This document shows, piece by piece, positions 49,182 to 60,173 of a DNA stretch of 64,000 nt (the first letter of the stretch is position 1; every line of letters begins with the position of its first letter). A program made the translations under genes and the position numbers. Source of the stretch: Saposhnikovia divaricata (taxonomy: Eukaryota; Streptophyta; Magnoliopsida; Apiales; Apiaceae). The DNA lies in contig CM071595.1 in assembly GCA_036435485.1 (NCBI GenBank), positions 102,850,580 through 102,914,579 on the forward strand, read 5' to 3'. The notes under the pieces are model-generated. The model saw only the letters and a program-made list of their open reading frames with translations. It was not told the origin of the DNA and made no database searches.

Positions 49182-51648
49182 TTGGGAGAGATTGATGGGA
49201 GAGACGCAGGAGGGGGTGGGTGGGACCCACGGTGGGGAGATGTGGGGCCCACATAAAATTTTCTGTTAAATAAATAATCATATAATAATAACGTACTAAA
49301 TTTAGGATCGTATGTTATAATCAGGATTTAATTACTTGAATTGTTATTAAAAATTTAGAGAATTAAGTTGTTTTATTAAAATGGTTTAATTGCCTTATTC
49401 ATTAAATAGAATTATTTAGAGTTTTTAAAATGTAATTTAGAATTATTTAATTAATTAAATAAGTATTATTATGATTTTGAAAACAAATTAGAGATTTATT
49501 AATTTACAATAAAAAGGGTATATTTGTGAATAAATAGAATAATATATGATTTTATTCTGGAAAGCTGTTGCTAATATTTTCCGGTTTATTTTAGTTAACC
49601 GGATCGAGTCAGATTTAATTTAGAGATTAATATTTTATTAAATAAATTAAGATTTGTGAGGTTTATTAAAAGTGGAATTCTTTGATGAATTATTTTTTTA
49701 AAAATGAGATTGATTATTTTAAATTGAATAAAAAATGGATGTTTGAATTTTTCATTTTGAGTAAGAATTTAGATTTCCAGATATTAAAAATAGGATTTAT
49801 TTTCGAGATTTGATTCCTGAGTTCGAAGAGGGATTTATTTATTCGGGAATTATTTTCCGTTAATTCTTCGAGGGATATTTTATTATTAATTATATTATCG
49901 GATCGGGAATTTTTCATTCTGAAGAATCGCTCACGTATTTCTGGTTGCCATTTTTTTAGAGAATAATTCTCGAGACGTAGATCGACGCCAAGTTCACGGG
50001 TAGAGTTTAATTTTTATCTGCATTCATTTGCACTTCGAGATCGAGGCAAGTTCATTCTTACCCTAACTTTTGGAAACTGTGAATTTCTGTTCGTATTATT
50101 TATTTACTTAATTATTTTTGAGATATTATATGTTGAGATTTATCTGTTGCTTCGTATGATGAAATAATTTCTTTTGAGCATTATTTCTCGTTAAATATTA
50201 TTATGCTGTTAATTTAGTTTATTGAGAATTACAATCCCTATAAGCGTAGAAATAATTTAGTTGCTATCGGGTCGATCTCATTAATTCGAGATGACTATTA
50301 TTTTGATTCGGTGAAACTAATCTCATTCGTCTGAGATAGTTAAATTTATTCTTTTCGATTGAATTTATTGTACAAGTTCAATCGTTATTTATTGATTATC
50401 TTTTAGTTAGTTCCTCGTTTGAACTAACCGATATGAGTTTAAAAATTATAATTGTTAAAGATTTTTATTCGTCGATCAAGTGAAAAATATTCTATTTAAA
50501 CGTTCATCAATGTTGAGTATTATAAATATTGAGAAGTACTATTTGTTCAGTACGACTCCCAATTACTTCAATCTTAAGACTATTCTCATAAATTCGAGAT
50601 AGTTGATTTTATTGTCAAGGTTTGGCATTTTGTTCGTGTCAATCGATAAATTATTATTATTTAGAATTTACATCAGTCCATTGTTCGGATTGGTGGTGAA
50701 ATCGAGTCAGACTGGCAATCCGCCAGATTTGTAAATGTTTTCTGAAAGAATTATCTCAAGTTATCTGTACCCCAAATATTCGGGAATTCTGTATTCTACT
50801 GGTCAATTTTGGGCAAGAGGCCCATTATAGAGAAAGAGAGACTCGTGTACCGTTTTACGGACCCGAGAATAATTAGGCACCTTGTTGCCTTGGTTGGATT
50901 GATATCCATTATGATGCTAGCATTCATACATATATATATATTATTGTTGATATCGTATTGTAGCCGTGATCGGGCGAAGTGCGGTGTCATTGGAGGCCGG
51001 TATTCTTGGTTGGTTAGTTGATCGCCCCACCGAGATACGGAGAGGTGGAAGACCAGTTCATTCTTAAATCATGAGTTATCAGAGTTATATCAAATGAGTT
51101 ATCGAGTATTCTGTTTCGAGATGAGTAATGAGTCTTTTGAGTATTCTGTTTTGAGATGAGTTTTGAGCCTTTCGAGTATGATATTTTCAAGATGAATTTG
51201 AGCCAAATCATATTGTGATATCCGCTATTAAAATTTTGAGTATTTATTTCGGTAAACTTTATTATATTTATATACCGAGCGAGAAGAGAACTTGCTGGGC
51301 ACTATAGTTGCTCATTCTTGCTTTACAACATTTTGTTCAGCTGTCAAGACGGAAAGAGGCGAGACGTCCAGCCAGGGCTACAGAGGCAAGGGGAAAGCGC
51401 AAGGCTATGGCGACAATAATTAGAAGATCCAGATGGAATTTTTATATTTCTACTGTTGTGAACTTTTGTAGCATATTATTTCGAGATGTATCAAGTTGGA
51501 TTGTACTATGTTGTGAAGACGATCTTGGACCTGCGGAGTGGGACATTCATTCTCCGTTGTAATAAAATTTGGTATTGTTATTGCGTTATCATATTGAGAC
51601 AATGTGATGACCCGGGTCCCCTGTCAGGGTGGATTTGGGGGCGTTACA
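48085..51648 (+). mobile_element. 5'-truncated gypsy LTR (family B), plus strand
   Basis: In reverse complement this matches the solo LTR at 13550-17042 along most of its length: GTTTTAATTATCCAGCCAGG near the left, a GA-rich tract (about 48760-49200), GTGGGACCCAC and GTGGGGCCCAC sites (49220-49230, 49242-49252), and a right end GGATTTGGGGGCGTTACA. The first roughly 250 bp of the LTR are missing, and it joins the Tat repeat region near 48080. There is no internal region on the right. It is a truncated LTR remnant with no genes. Confidence 0.85.
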
Positions 51649-52319
51649 AAATCAAATTAAAATCAAAGAAAAGAAATGAGAGTTATCATTCACAAGGAGA
51701 AAGTACAAAATCTAACATATCAGTAGATAAAACCCACTAACGTGGTACTGGACTCTCAATAAAGAGAGATAATTATTGAAAAACAAAGTAAAATCAAGAA
51801 AAAAAATAAAAAGGGCCTTACCATCAACCAAAGTGCATGTCAGCCCCTAACCTTTAGTTTAGTATTTTTAGGAGAGGAGGAGAGGAAGAAACGGCTATAG
51901 CAATCGTTTAAAAATCACTATTATTGATAACTAGATAGGTCGATACATATTAATTATATATAGTTTCCGATAAAAGGTGCCCATTTTAATTTTGTATTCT
52001 TGAATTCAAGTAATAGTATTCAATTTTCATATCCTAATCTAAGACTAGACATATATAATTTGCTTGGTTGGTTAATAATATTTATTTTTAACATCAATAA
52101 AATCTTAAAATGTAGGTAGAAAATTTAATAAGTTGGTAGATAGATTCTAAACAAATAGAGATATATATTAAGAATAAACAAAATTAAAAAAAAATAAGAG
52201 GGCTTCATTTTTATGTACTCTACTCTTTGTTTTATTTTGTAGCATCTCAATGTTGTTTTCAATTACATAGTAAAATACTTAGATAACTTTGGCAAAGAGT
52301 GACATATTACATGTAACTG
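51649..52319. other. AT-rich stretch, dispersed repeat, no gene
   Basis: The first 140 bp (GAAAGTACAAAATCTAA, CCCACTAACGTGGTACT, AATTATTGAAAAACAAAGTA) repeat 36220-36350 in the same orientation. The remainder shows nothing recognisable. Confidence 0.65.
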
Positions 52320-52894
52320 TGTTGAGTATTGAATATACCAAAGAGAATACAGAGGGGGGTGAATGGATTCTCGACTTTTCTTTGAATCTGCTTAGTCGTG
52401 TATGTGTTCTTGCGCTTAAACAAATATGAGTGCGGAAATATAAGACACAACAACACAATACTCACTTTAATCTAATGTTTTATGAGATCAAAATATTGCT
52501 ACAACCTGTGAATACAAATGTTAATATTCTCAGCTTCGTCTTCTCAGCGAGACGTATGTTCTAAAAATATATCTTGAAAAGCTCTGCTACTAGAGAAGTG
52601 AGGTTGTACTCTTATAGAACATAAGTACAACCTATGTACTACAAATAAGGTTACATGATAAATTACTTTCTAGTATGTCTATCCTATTTGAGTAACGTCC
52701 AAATGGCTTGAGGTTTGACTTGTTGTATCTCTGTCCAGATCCACTTCTTTAGCAGCTTGTCTCATGTAACATCTCTCTAAGCTTCTTTTGTAGACTTTCC
52801 AAAACACTTTACAGTACAGTGGTCCTGAAAGTATTTTTGCTTGTTGTAGAGTTCTGACTTGTACAATTTCTCAGTATTTTGTCTTCAAACTTCA

Positions 52895-53308
52895 TTCGAG
52901 AAGTAACTAAGTAATTGAATCGAGAACTAGAATTTACTTGATAGATAACTCTGAGTTCTCGAACAATGTATAACTGACTTGTCGAATCACTTCTCGAATT
53001 AGGCTTTTCTTCAGGATTCCTTGAGTTGTCGAATAGATCAATTGACTTATCGAATCCTTGAGATGTCGAATAACTTCTTAAGTCCTTGATATAACGAACG
53101 AGCTTTGACTTATTGACTCTTTGAGAACACGAATGATAGTTTCTCCTTGAGTTCTCGAATAGAGTATTTAAACATGTCAAATGCTGGAGTTGTCGAATGA
53201 GACTTTGACTAGTTGACTCCTTGAGATATCGAACAGTGTCTTTTGAGATATCGACTCCCTGACTTCTCGAATGCTAGACTTCTCGAATAGAGCAAAGTAC
53301 TTCTCGAA
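52895..53308. promoter_or_regulatory. Cluster of seven TTCnnGAA motifs (heat-shock-element-like)
   Basis: TTCGAGAA at 52895 and TTCTCGAA at 52956, 52991, 53152, 53264, 53280 and 53301 all fit TTCnnGAA, the paired core bound by plant heat-shock factors. Variants such as TTGTCGAAT and TATCGAAT fill the gaps at roughly 15-35 bp spacing, so the array may have grown from a degenerate short repeat. Whether it is a functional element is inference. Confidence 0.5.
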
Positions 53309-53430
53309 TTAGTACTTAGACAAATCTTCAATCTTCAAAATCCAATCTGTGTTTATTTCTTCGGCCTTGATTTCCAAGCTTGAGGCATGATCCTTGAATC
53401 TTCGTCCAAGCATTATTTTATGACTTTAAT

Positions 53431-56400
53431 TGTAACACCCCCAGATCCGGGGTCAGGGATCTGGTGGTTACGGTCTTACATCCATTCATAATACTTGACT
53501 TGAGTCCACAATAAATAAATCACATGCTGTGACCCCACAATAATTACCACTCACACACACAACAGTTATAGTCCCAGAGATGAAATTGAAATAAGTCTTA
53601 CATTAAAGGGTTACGAATAAAAGTTATTACAATCCCAAAAGGATAACATCATAGGTTTAAGAGTTTTGCCGTTAATTACATTAATTATACATATAGTTAA
53701 ACAGGAAACAAAAGCTGTCTAACTATGCTCCCTCAGCAATGGCGGCTAGCATCTCAGCGAGTAGTCCGGTGGGTCGGGTAACCTGCTTGCGCCGAGTGCG
53801 CCTAACGCGAGCCATCTGTCCTAGCTGTTGTTGTGAAATAATGTAAACAAAGCAAGGGTGAGCGAAAGCCCACCAACAATAATATATAACTGAACGATAA
53901 TTTAAAACAGTTCAAAGCTATCTTTCAAACCATATGCCATGCATTTACGGAAATAATGCCAGTATAATATGAACGATGAAGTTACAAGGTAACTGAAAGT
54001 ATTTGTTTGTAGAAATATCTGCTACATCGAAGTAAGCGAGGTATTCTTATTGTTATTAAGAAGAGGAACTTGCAAGAAAAGGTTGCAATTCCAGTTATGA
54101 CACTTTTCCAACTCTGCCAACAGTAATCATGTTGCAGGAAATAAATAAATTTGGATGATGAACCAATGATGGAGTATTCACCGTGCCCGCTGTTCCAATC
54201 TTGATGATCAGTCGAGATCGTACAGCTCAATTTAGATTTACTACCGGTAGAAGGAAGAACTGACGGCTTTACTTGTATACCGCCTTGCTAGCTCTCCCCG
54301 GCCAACGGTTGGGCCAAAGGGGATGGACCGGCGCTACTCGGCCTCTTACACGACTCCTAGTTCAAATAGAATTCATGATTCTGAGTGTAACGTTCGTCCC
54401 CCTTTCCCCAAGTATAATACTTGTTGATAAGACTCCACAAAGTAGTCGTATCTAGTTGGAAAGGAAAATTTACCAATAACTCCCAAGCTATTACTTGGTA
54501 ACGGATATCAACTTGTTCCAGTAATCTTACCCCTCGAAAGATGAGAAGGTAAGCAACGACTTAATAAGTCAACAGCACCCGAGTTGCGGGTGAAGGGAAT
54601 ACTTTATGACCGGGAAGTCGACAAGATAAATAACATTTTCCAAGTAAGGTTCCCTTATTATTAAGGAGATAGACTCAAAGAAGAATGATGTCTGAGAACC
54701 TTTCTTGATATAAGATTAATAATAATATGACTCCGAGATATTTTTCGTAATAATCGAAGAAGATGAACCTTATCGAGGTTATTCTAAGTATGGAATAAAT
54801 ATTCAGAGAATATTTATTGAATTAAAATATTTTACAGATTATTTAGGAATATGAAAGAATATCTTTAATCAGAGTATTTCCCAAATAATTCTTGAAGAAA
54901 TATCGAGAGAATATTTATTGCATAATTAAATATTCAAATGAATATTCAAAATAATATTCATTACTTAATAAGTCCTGAGAGGAATATTTAAAATATTTAA
55001 AATAATATTCGATGATTAAATAGAACCCTGGATGAATATTCAAAATAATATTCATAATTACTTAGGAATTTAAATGAATATTGATAAAGTAATATTCGTT
55101 TAATGAATAATATTCTAAATGAATATCAAGTAATATTCATTTAGTAATCCAAGCTTTAAAGGAATATTCGATATAATATTCGATAAATAAATCAAGCTTC
55201 AGATGAATATTGAAGATAATATTCATCAAGTACTTAATATCTTAAATGAATTTTCAAAAGTAATATTTATTTAATAAAATAATATTCTAAATGAATATCC
55301 AAATAATATTAATTTAGTAGTCTCATCTTTAGAAGAGTATTTGAAATAATAATCGATAATCAATTCGACTCTGAATGAATATTGAGAAATATTATTCCTT
55401 GAATAGTTACGTTCAAATAATTATTTGAAGTAAGGATCGTTAAAATAATTAGCCTCGAACGAATATTCAAATAATATTCGTCGCCCGAATAATGGAAAAT
55501 ATTTACCTAAATATTTTCCTCTGAGGTAATCTTGATATATCAAGAAATATTGACTCCCGGTCTATAATGATGAATAAGATGTATACGCCCTTCTATGAGG
55601 GTCTTACAATAACCGGCTTATAACTAATACGATAGCTATCTAATTTATAAGCCAATAACAATCAGGGAACAAGCATAATGATATAACTTTGAAAGCAGGC
55701 ATGCATGCTATGGCATATGTATATCAGAAAACATATATATATATATTTATTCAATCACAACAACAGCCTAAAAGAAGGGAATTGAAACTTGCCTGGCAGT
55801 CGAGTACGGTAGGGGGTAGTGGTAGCGGGTCCCGGTTCAGCTTGGTGATCTATAAATAGCCAAGGCATTCGGGATTAATCACTTAACATATTAAAAGTTA
55901 AGTTATACTTAAATCGAAACACGTTCTCGAGTTATCTCGTTATACCACTTTTAGTGGATTACTTTTTATCACTGATCCGACCCAACATTCGTTCGTTAAT
56001 ACGACATGTCATTGTACTCATACTTGGGACATACTTAAGTCATATGAGTTCTAAGGTTGATCGTTACGAACCAATATTATACTCCGAGTTTTATCGCCCG
56101 TTTTCTAAGTGTTTTACCGAAGTTATAAAAGAGTCGTCTTTTAGGGGTTCGTTCGCGTTTAACCTCGACTCGAACATTTTTAATAAATCGAAAAATGCTC
56201 TTTTTGACATACGGTTTTCTTTCACACCTTCCTTCTTACCCCTAGTATTTATTTACCAAGATTCGCCATGACGTTACATAGATTACGAGGGTTCAATTTC
56301 AGTTACGAACTTTCGTTTACGGATTCGAACTACTTTTAGTAATTTGGTCATAAATCCTAAACCGTAAGTCCGTTTCACGTGATCTTTATATCAAAACGAA

Positions 56401-58036
56401 GCTTAGAACATTACCTATCCTATCATGGCAGATAAGGTCTCTGGACAGTAGGGGTTCGACATGGAAAATGGCATACAAAACATGGTATTGTAAAATCGGG
56501 CATTATAACGGCTGTAAATCGAATATCTACCAATTTCGAATCTTCCCATACACATAGTATCCAACCCAAACAACATATACATGACTTATATACATGAACT
56601 GAGGCCAAGAAATGCCTTTCCGTTCATCTAGCTATTTACATCATTTATCCAAGATCCATACATAATCATGCTTATAATCTTAACATAACCATAACTAAGC
56701 TATATCTATCATAAACATACTTAAATCTCAAACAAGGGTTCGGGTTTCAAGAGCTTTATACCTTCCTTAGATAGTGATATAGCCTTACTAAGCCTTGTAT
56801 GGTCCTTAGGAGTGATTATGCTTGCTAGATCAACCATGAAAAATCAAGAAAACAAAGTTAGTACATGATGAACACTATTCACCCTTCTCTTGTTTGATTT
56901 TTTTTTTGGAAATGGAAACAAAGGAGTTTGGTGCTAAGATTTTGAGGAGATAAGTTTTATGAAATATAAGTCTCACCTTAAAAATTTCAAGAACAAACAA
57001 TGGTGGGAAGGTTGAGTTTGGATTTGGAATTTATGGTGAGGCCGAATGGAATGGTAATGGGGGGGAGAGTGTTCTTGCTCTTTTTTTTTGTATTGGTTGC
57101 TTGTAATAATGCTTAAAGTGATTTTGTGAGATAATATCTCATCCAAGTGGTGTTAGTGGAGTGTGATGCAATGGATGAGGTAATTAGCATGGACAAGTGT
57201 TGTGTTTTGCATGGTTGAAAGCTTAACCAAGGGTTTTTGATTTCTAAGTACTAGTTATGCTCCAATTAATCTAGTTACTCTTGCCCACTTGGTTACTAGA
57301 TATTTATTCTAGTAGCTTGCACAAGACTCTTGCTTCCTCTGCTTGTTTCTGTGTCCGGTTATTGCCCGTTTCGATTGATCGTTCGTAGGAATATTTCACG
57401 GATTTCTAGTTAGGGTTTACCGGGAATCCTCTTTAATATTAATACTTTCATTCTCCATCTTTCATTCTAACTTTCCAATTTATATTCCTTAAATCCATTC
57501 GTTAAATACTTAAGGCTATCAGTGTCCAGGGAACTCTCGGAGAAAATAAAAGTGCGGTTTTTCAGAATCCGACAGCTTTTACATACACTTATTTTCCCCC
57601 TGGATCACTAATACGAACTCGGAAATCCGTTCCGAATACTTCTATGTAGTGTCGTCTCATATTATTATATACTCCCACCAAAACACTATTCATTCTGTAT
57701 TCTTTACTTGTTCTCTTAGGGTTGTATAATTGTCCGTATTCTCTTTCGATCGTTCCTTAACCTTTTTACGGAACTACTGGATTAATCGTTATCGATCTGG
57801 ATGACATGAGAGTATTCTCTTGCTTGAAGTTGCCATATCTTATTCCCTTAGAAGATAGATTATTCTTACCTATGTTGTCACCCTTTAGCATTCTTCAAGA
57901 CATAAACATAATAAAGTCGAATTCCATTCATTCTTTCCCAAATATCAATTATTACATTGTAGCCGTATCCACTATTCATTCTTACATCATTAAATACATA
58001 AAAGTTTTAATTCCACCCAAAATCTGGGTTCTTACA
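53431..58036 (-). mobile_element. Solo LTR of a gypsy element, 4606 bp
   Basis: It runs from TGTAACACCCCCAGATCCGG to CTGGGTTCTTACA with a perfect TSD TTAAT (53426-53430 and 58037-58041). No interior, primer site or pol is present. The very long LTR and the TGTAACACCCCC terminus resemble families A and B, but the body is different. It contains a minisatellite (54930-55490). The small open frames within it (for example 55954-56271) have no recognisable features. It lies within the SIRE-like LTR and is therefore younger than it. Confidence 0.93.
54930..55490. repeat. Degenerate minisatellite of about 43 bp built on GAATATT dyads
   Basis: Units start GAATATTC or GAATATTG, then AAAATAATATTC, then a variable tail, with steps of about 42-52 bp or twice that, over roughly a dozen units. 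The dyad GAATATTC...ATAATATTC could form hairpins. It is located inside the 4.6-kb LTR. Confidence 0.7.
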
Positions 58037-58206
58037 TTAATATACAGGTTACACAGATAGAATTTTGTTGCCTACTCAGGGTACTAAATACAAGTAACTC
58101 TACAGCTAGAGGTTCCCTCAGTTAAGTGGTCATATAAGTAATGCAAAGCACTACAAAAAATTAGGCTTGTTATTAGATGTATGCAGGCATGCCTCTGTGA
58201 CTAACA

Positions 58207-58222
58207 ATCTCCCCCAAATTGT
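58207..58222 (-). other. Polypurine tract of the SIRE-like element
   Basis: On the minus strand AATTTGGGGGAGAT directly precedes the LTR start TGTTAG. Confidence 0.85.
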
Positions 58223-58361
58223 GAGTAAGACCCTTAGTCACAATTTCATGTCTGATAACAAGCCTAACATACATAAAGGTAAAACTTGACAGGTACATGT
58301 ATGAGATTGACTGATATGAATAGAACTACAAGGAAAGCATTCTTACAATTATGAAGAAATA

Positions 58362-58814
58362 CTAGCCATTTTCATTTGAGTTTTTTCCTTGAGATTTGGC
58401 TTGTAGATCCCCTTTTTCTTTTTCTTCCTTGGCTTTCTTTGCATTACTCATTGCCTGGATGATGTCTTCCATGGCATAGAGTTCTTCAATAAGAGGTGAG
58501 CCAAATAGGTCTCTGATGAGTTCATTCAGTTTGGCTTCAGAATAAGAGCTAATGTAGTCCATTCTAATCTTCATAGTTCTGCCATATTTCATGTATTCCA
58601 CAATGTAAGGATTGTACTTGACTCTGCATAACCCTCTAGCTCTCATCTCCTTAACTTTGGCTTCTAGAGCAGCTAACTCTTCTTCCCTCTTTTGCTTCAA
58701 AATTTCATTCTTCTTTCTTAACATCACCTCATGATCTCTTTTCATCTTGATAAAATGAGCGATCTCAATTTTCCAGCTTCTTTCCTTTTCATCCTCATAG
58801 TTGAGTAGCACCAT
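58362..58814 (-). pseudogene. C-terminal segment of the extra ORF (150 codons)
   Basis: The open segment is rich in Lys/Glu and coiled-coil-like (MKRDHEVMLRKKNEILKQKR), then YNPYIVEYMKYGRTMK and a Glu/Lys-rich end. It closes about 140 bp before the polypurine tract, so it is the last part of the extra frame. I do not recognise a named domain. Confidence 0.55.
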
Positions 58815-58847
58815 TATTCTGTGTAGATCATGTAACCTACCCCAGTG

Positions 58848-59171
58848 TTAACACATGCCTTGCTTGAATCTCTTGGATCTTCCATCAATGTATTTGAACT
58901 CCAGGCAGTCATCAACTATAGCTACATGATAGATTCTTTGAGCCAGTTGATATGCTACCTCATCATCATCATCATAGTCTATGTTCAGACAGGGCAAATC
59001 TAATCCAGGAATGATTGTGAGTGCCTGAGATGCAGATGTCTTCACCTTTTTTGCCCTTCTGGCTGTCATATTGAATTCCAGCTTCTTCACTTTCTTGCTT
59101 GAGAGAAACTTAAGACCTTTGTCTTTGGACCAATGTAGTACACCATACCAGTTTGCTTTTGGAAATATCAA
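58848..59171 (-). pseudogene. Segment of the extra ORF (107 codons)
   Basis: The open segment includes WYGVLHWSKDKGLKFLSSKK and an acidic stretch, DYDDDDEVAYQLAQRIYHV. It precedes 58362-58814 in the same direction. The gap between the two suggests a stop or frameshift. Function unknown. Confidence 0.5.
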
Positions 59172-59329
59172 AATGGTTTCTTTAGTTGAATCTTCTTCTC
59201 TTCTTGAGGTGGCAAAACAGTTGCAGAAGCCATAGATGTAGATTTTGGTAGGTCATCACTAACTGCATTCACCCTAGACTTAGAGTCTTGTGTTATGGTG
59301 AGATCACTTTTAGTAATGCCTAAGGCTTG

Positions 59330-59650
59330 CTATTTTCCACTTCTTCTCTCATAAACCATGTCATAGCCTTGATCACCATCATTCTTCTTGTCATTGCTGC
59401 TCTTCTTCTTCTTCTTCTTCTTCTTCTTCTTCTTCTTCTTCTTCTTCTTCTTCTTCTTCTTCTTCTTCTTCTTCTTCTTCTTCTTCTTCTTCTTCTTCTT
59501 CTTGTCTTCATCATCCTTATCACTCCTGTGATGTCTTCTCCTTCCATCACTCTTGTCTTCATCTTCATCATCCTTATTCCTCCTCTCTTTAGCCATTTCT
59601 GGGACAATGCCAGTTGCAATGAAAGTTTTGAGAATGTGCAGTGCTTCCAA
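59330..59650 (-). pseudogene. Segment of the extra ORF containing a poly-Lys tract
   Basis: About 20 codons of ordinary sequence (MEALHILKTFIATGIVPEMA) lead into charged residues and then a run of about 35 Lys encoded by a trinucleotide microsatellite. The Lys tract is an expansion and not a domain. All three frames are open across it, giving spurious Arg and Leu frames. Confidence 0.55.
59399..59502. repeat. TTC/GAA trinucleotide microsatellite, about 104 bp
   Basis: A pure (TTC)n run on the plus strand, about 34 units, within the extra frame of the SIRE-like element. Confidence 0.95.
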
Positions 59651-59745
59651 CTCTTCAGCAGTTCTGATTCCAGGCTTGTTATTCTTTCAATGATGGCAAT
59701 GATGAGACTTCTATTCTGAGGAGTAAGATGCCTAGGAATGATTAA

Positions 59746-60108
59746 CTATTTGATGTCATCAATTTTTGTTCCATATTGGTAGATAATTGTTCTTGGATCT
59801 GTAATTAGTTCAGGAAATCTGGCAGGTTGCTCATTCCTTAAGTCATCATACAGACTCTTATTGTTTTCATTGACATTCCTCTTCTCTATCAGCTTGATCA
59901 GCACATCTACCTCTGAGTATCTTAGGACTTGTAGAGTTTTGTAGGTTAGATGCCATATCTTGGATTTTGACACCATCATTATCTCCTTGAACCATAAGCT
60001 GTCTAACTTTCTAGGTATCACAGTGAGATAGTCAATCTGATCCTTCGAGCTCCTTAGATATAATTGAGTGTCACCAGTCTGATTCCTTGAGACTTTCAGA
60101 AACTCCAA
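59746..60108 (-). pseudogene. Segment of the extra ORF (120 codons)
   Basis: The open segment includes RNQTGDTQLYLRSSKDQIDY, LDSLWFKEIMMVSKSKIWHL and TYKTLQVLRYSEVDVL. It follows the 928-codon frame after a short broken stretch. It is not recognised as a known domain and is part of the same decayed gene. Confidence 0.55.
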
Positions 60109-60173
60109 GAATGCATCATCATGATAGACATTCGAGTTTGCAATTTCTTGTAGCTTGGCCTATGTAACCACCT

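Larger units (their letters stand above)
52320..58206 (-). repeat. 3' LTR of the SIRE-like element, split by a solo LTR
   Basis: Bounded on the plus strand by TGTTGAGTATTG and GTGACTAACA. After removing 53431-58041 (the inserted LTR plus one TSD copy), about 1.28 kb remain, a plausible LTR length for the group. The left part (52890-53310) is rich in TTCTCGAA and related TCGAAT motifs. Confidence 0.75.

Noticed and set aside
13550..51648. Idea that all GGGCGTTACA-ended repeats are one family
   Set aside because: Ends are alike, but bodies differ: 24786-34428 and 1969-10317 form one group (A), 13550-17042 and 48085-51648 another (B), and 53431-58036 a third.
55954..56271. 105-codon frame MDYFLSLIRPNIRSLIRHVI
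   Set aside because: It is inside the solo LTR at 53431-58036, with no recognisable domain and no promoter or splice context. Chance open frames of this size are expected in a 4.6-kb LTR.
59327..59719. Poly-Leu and poly-Arg frames around 59327-59719
   Set aside because: Shadows of the TTC/GAA microsatellite in other frames.
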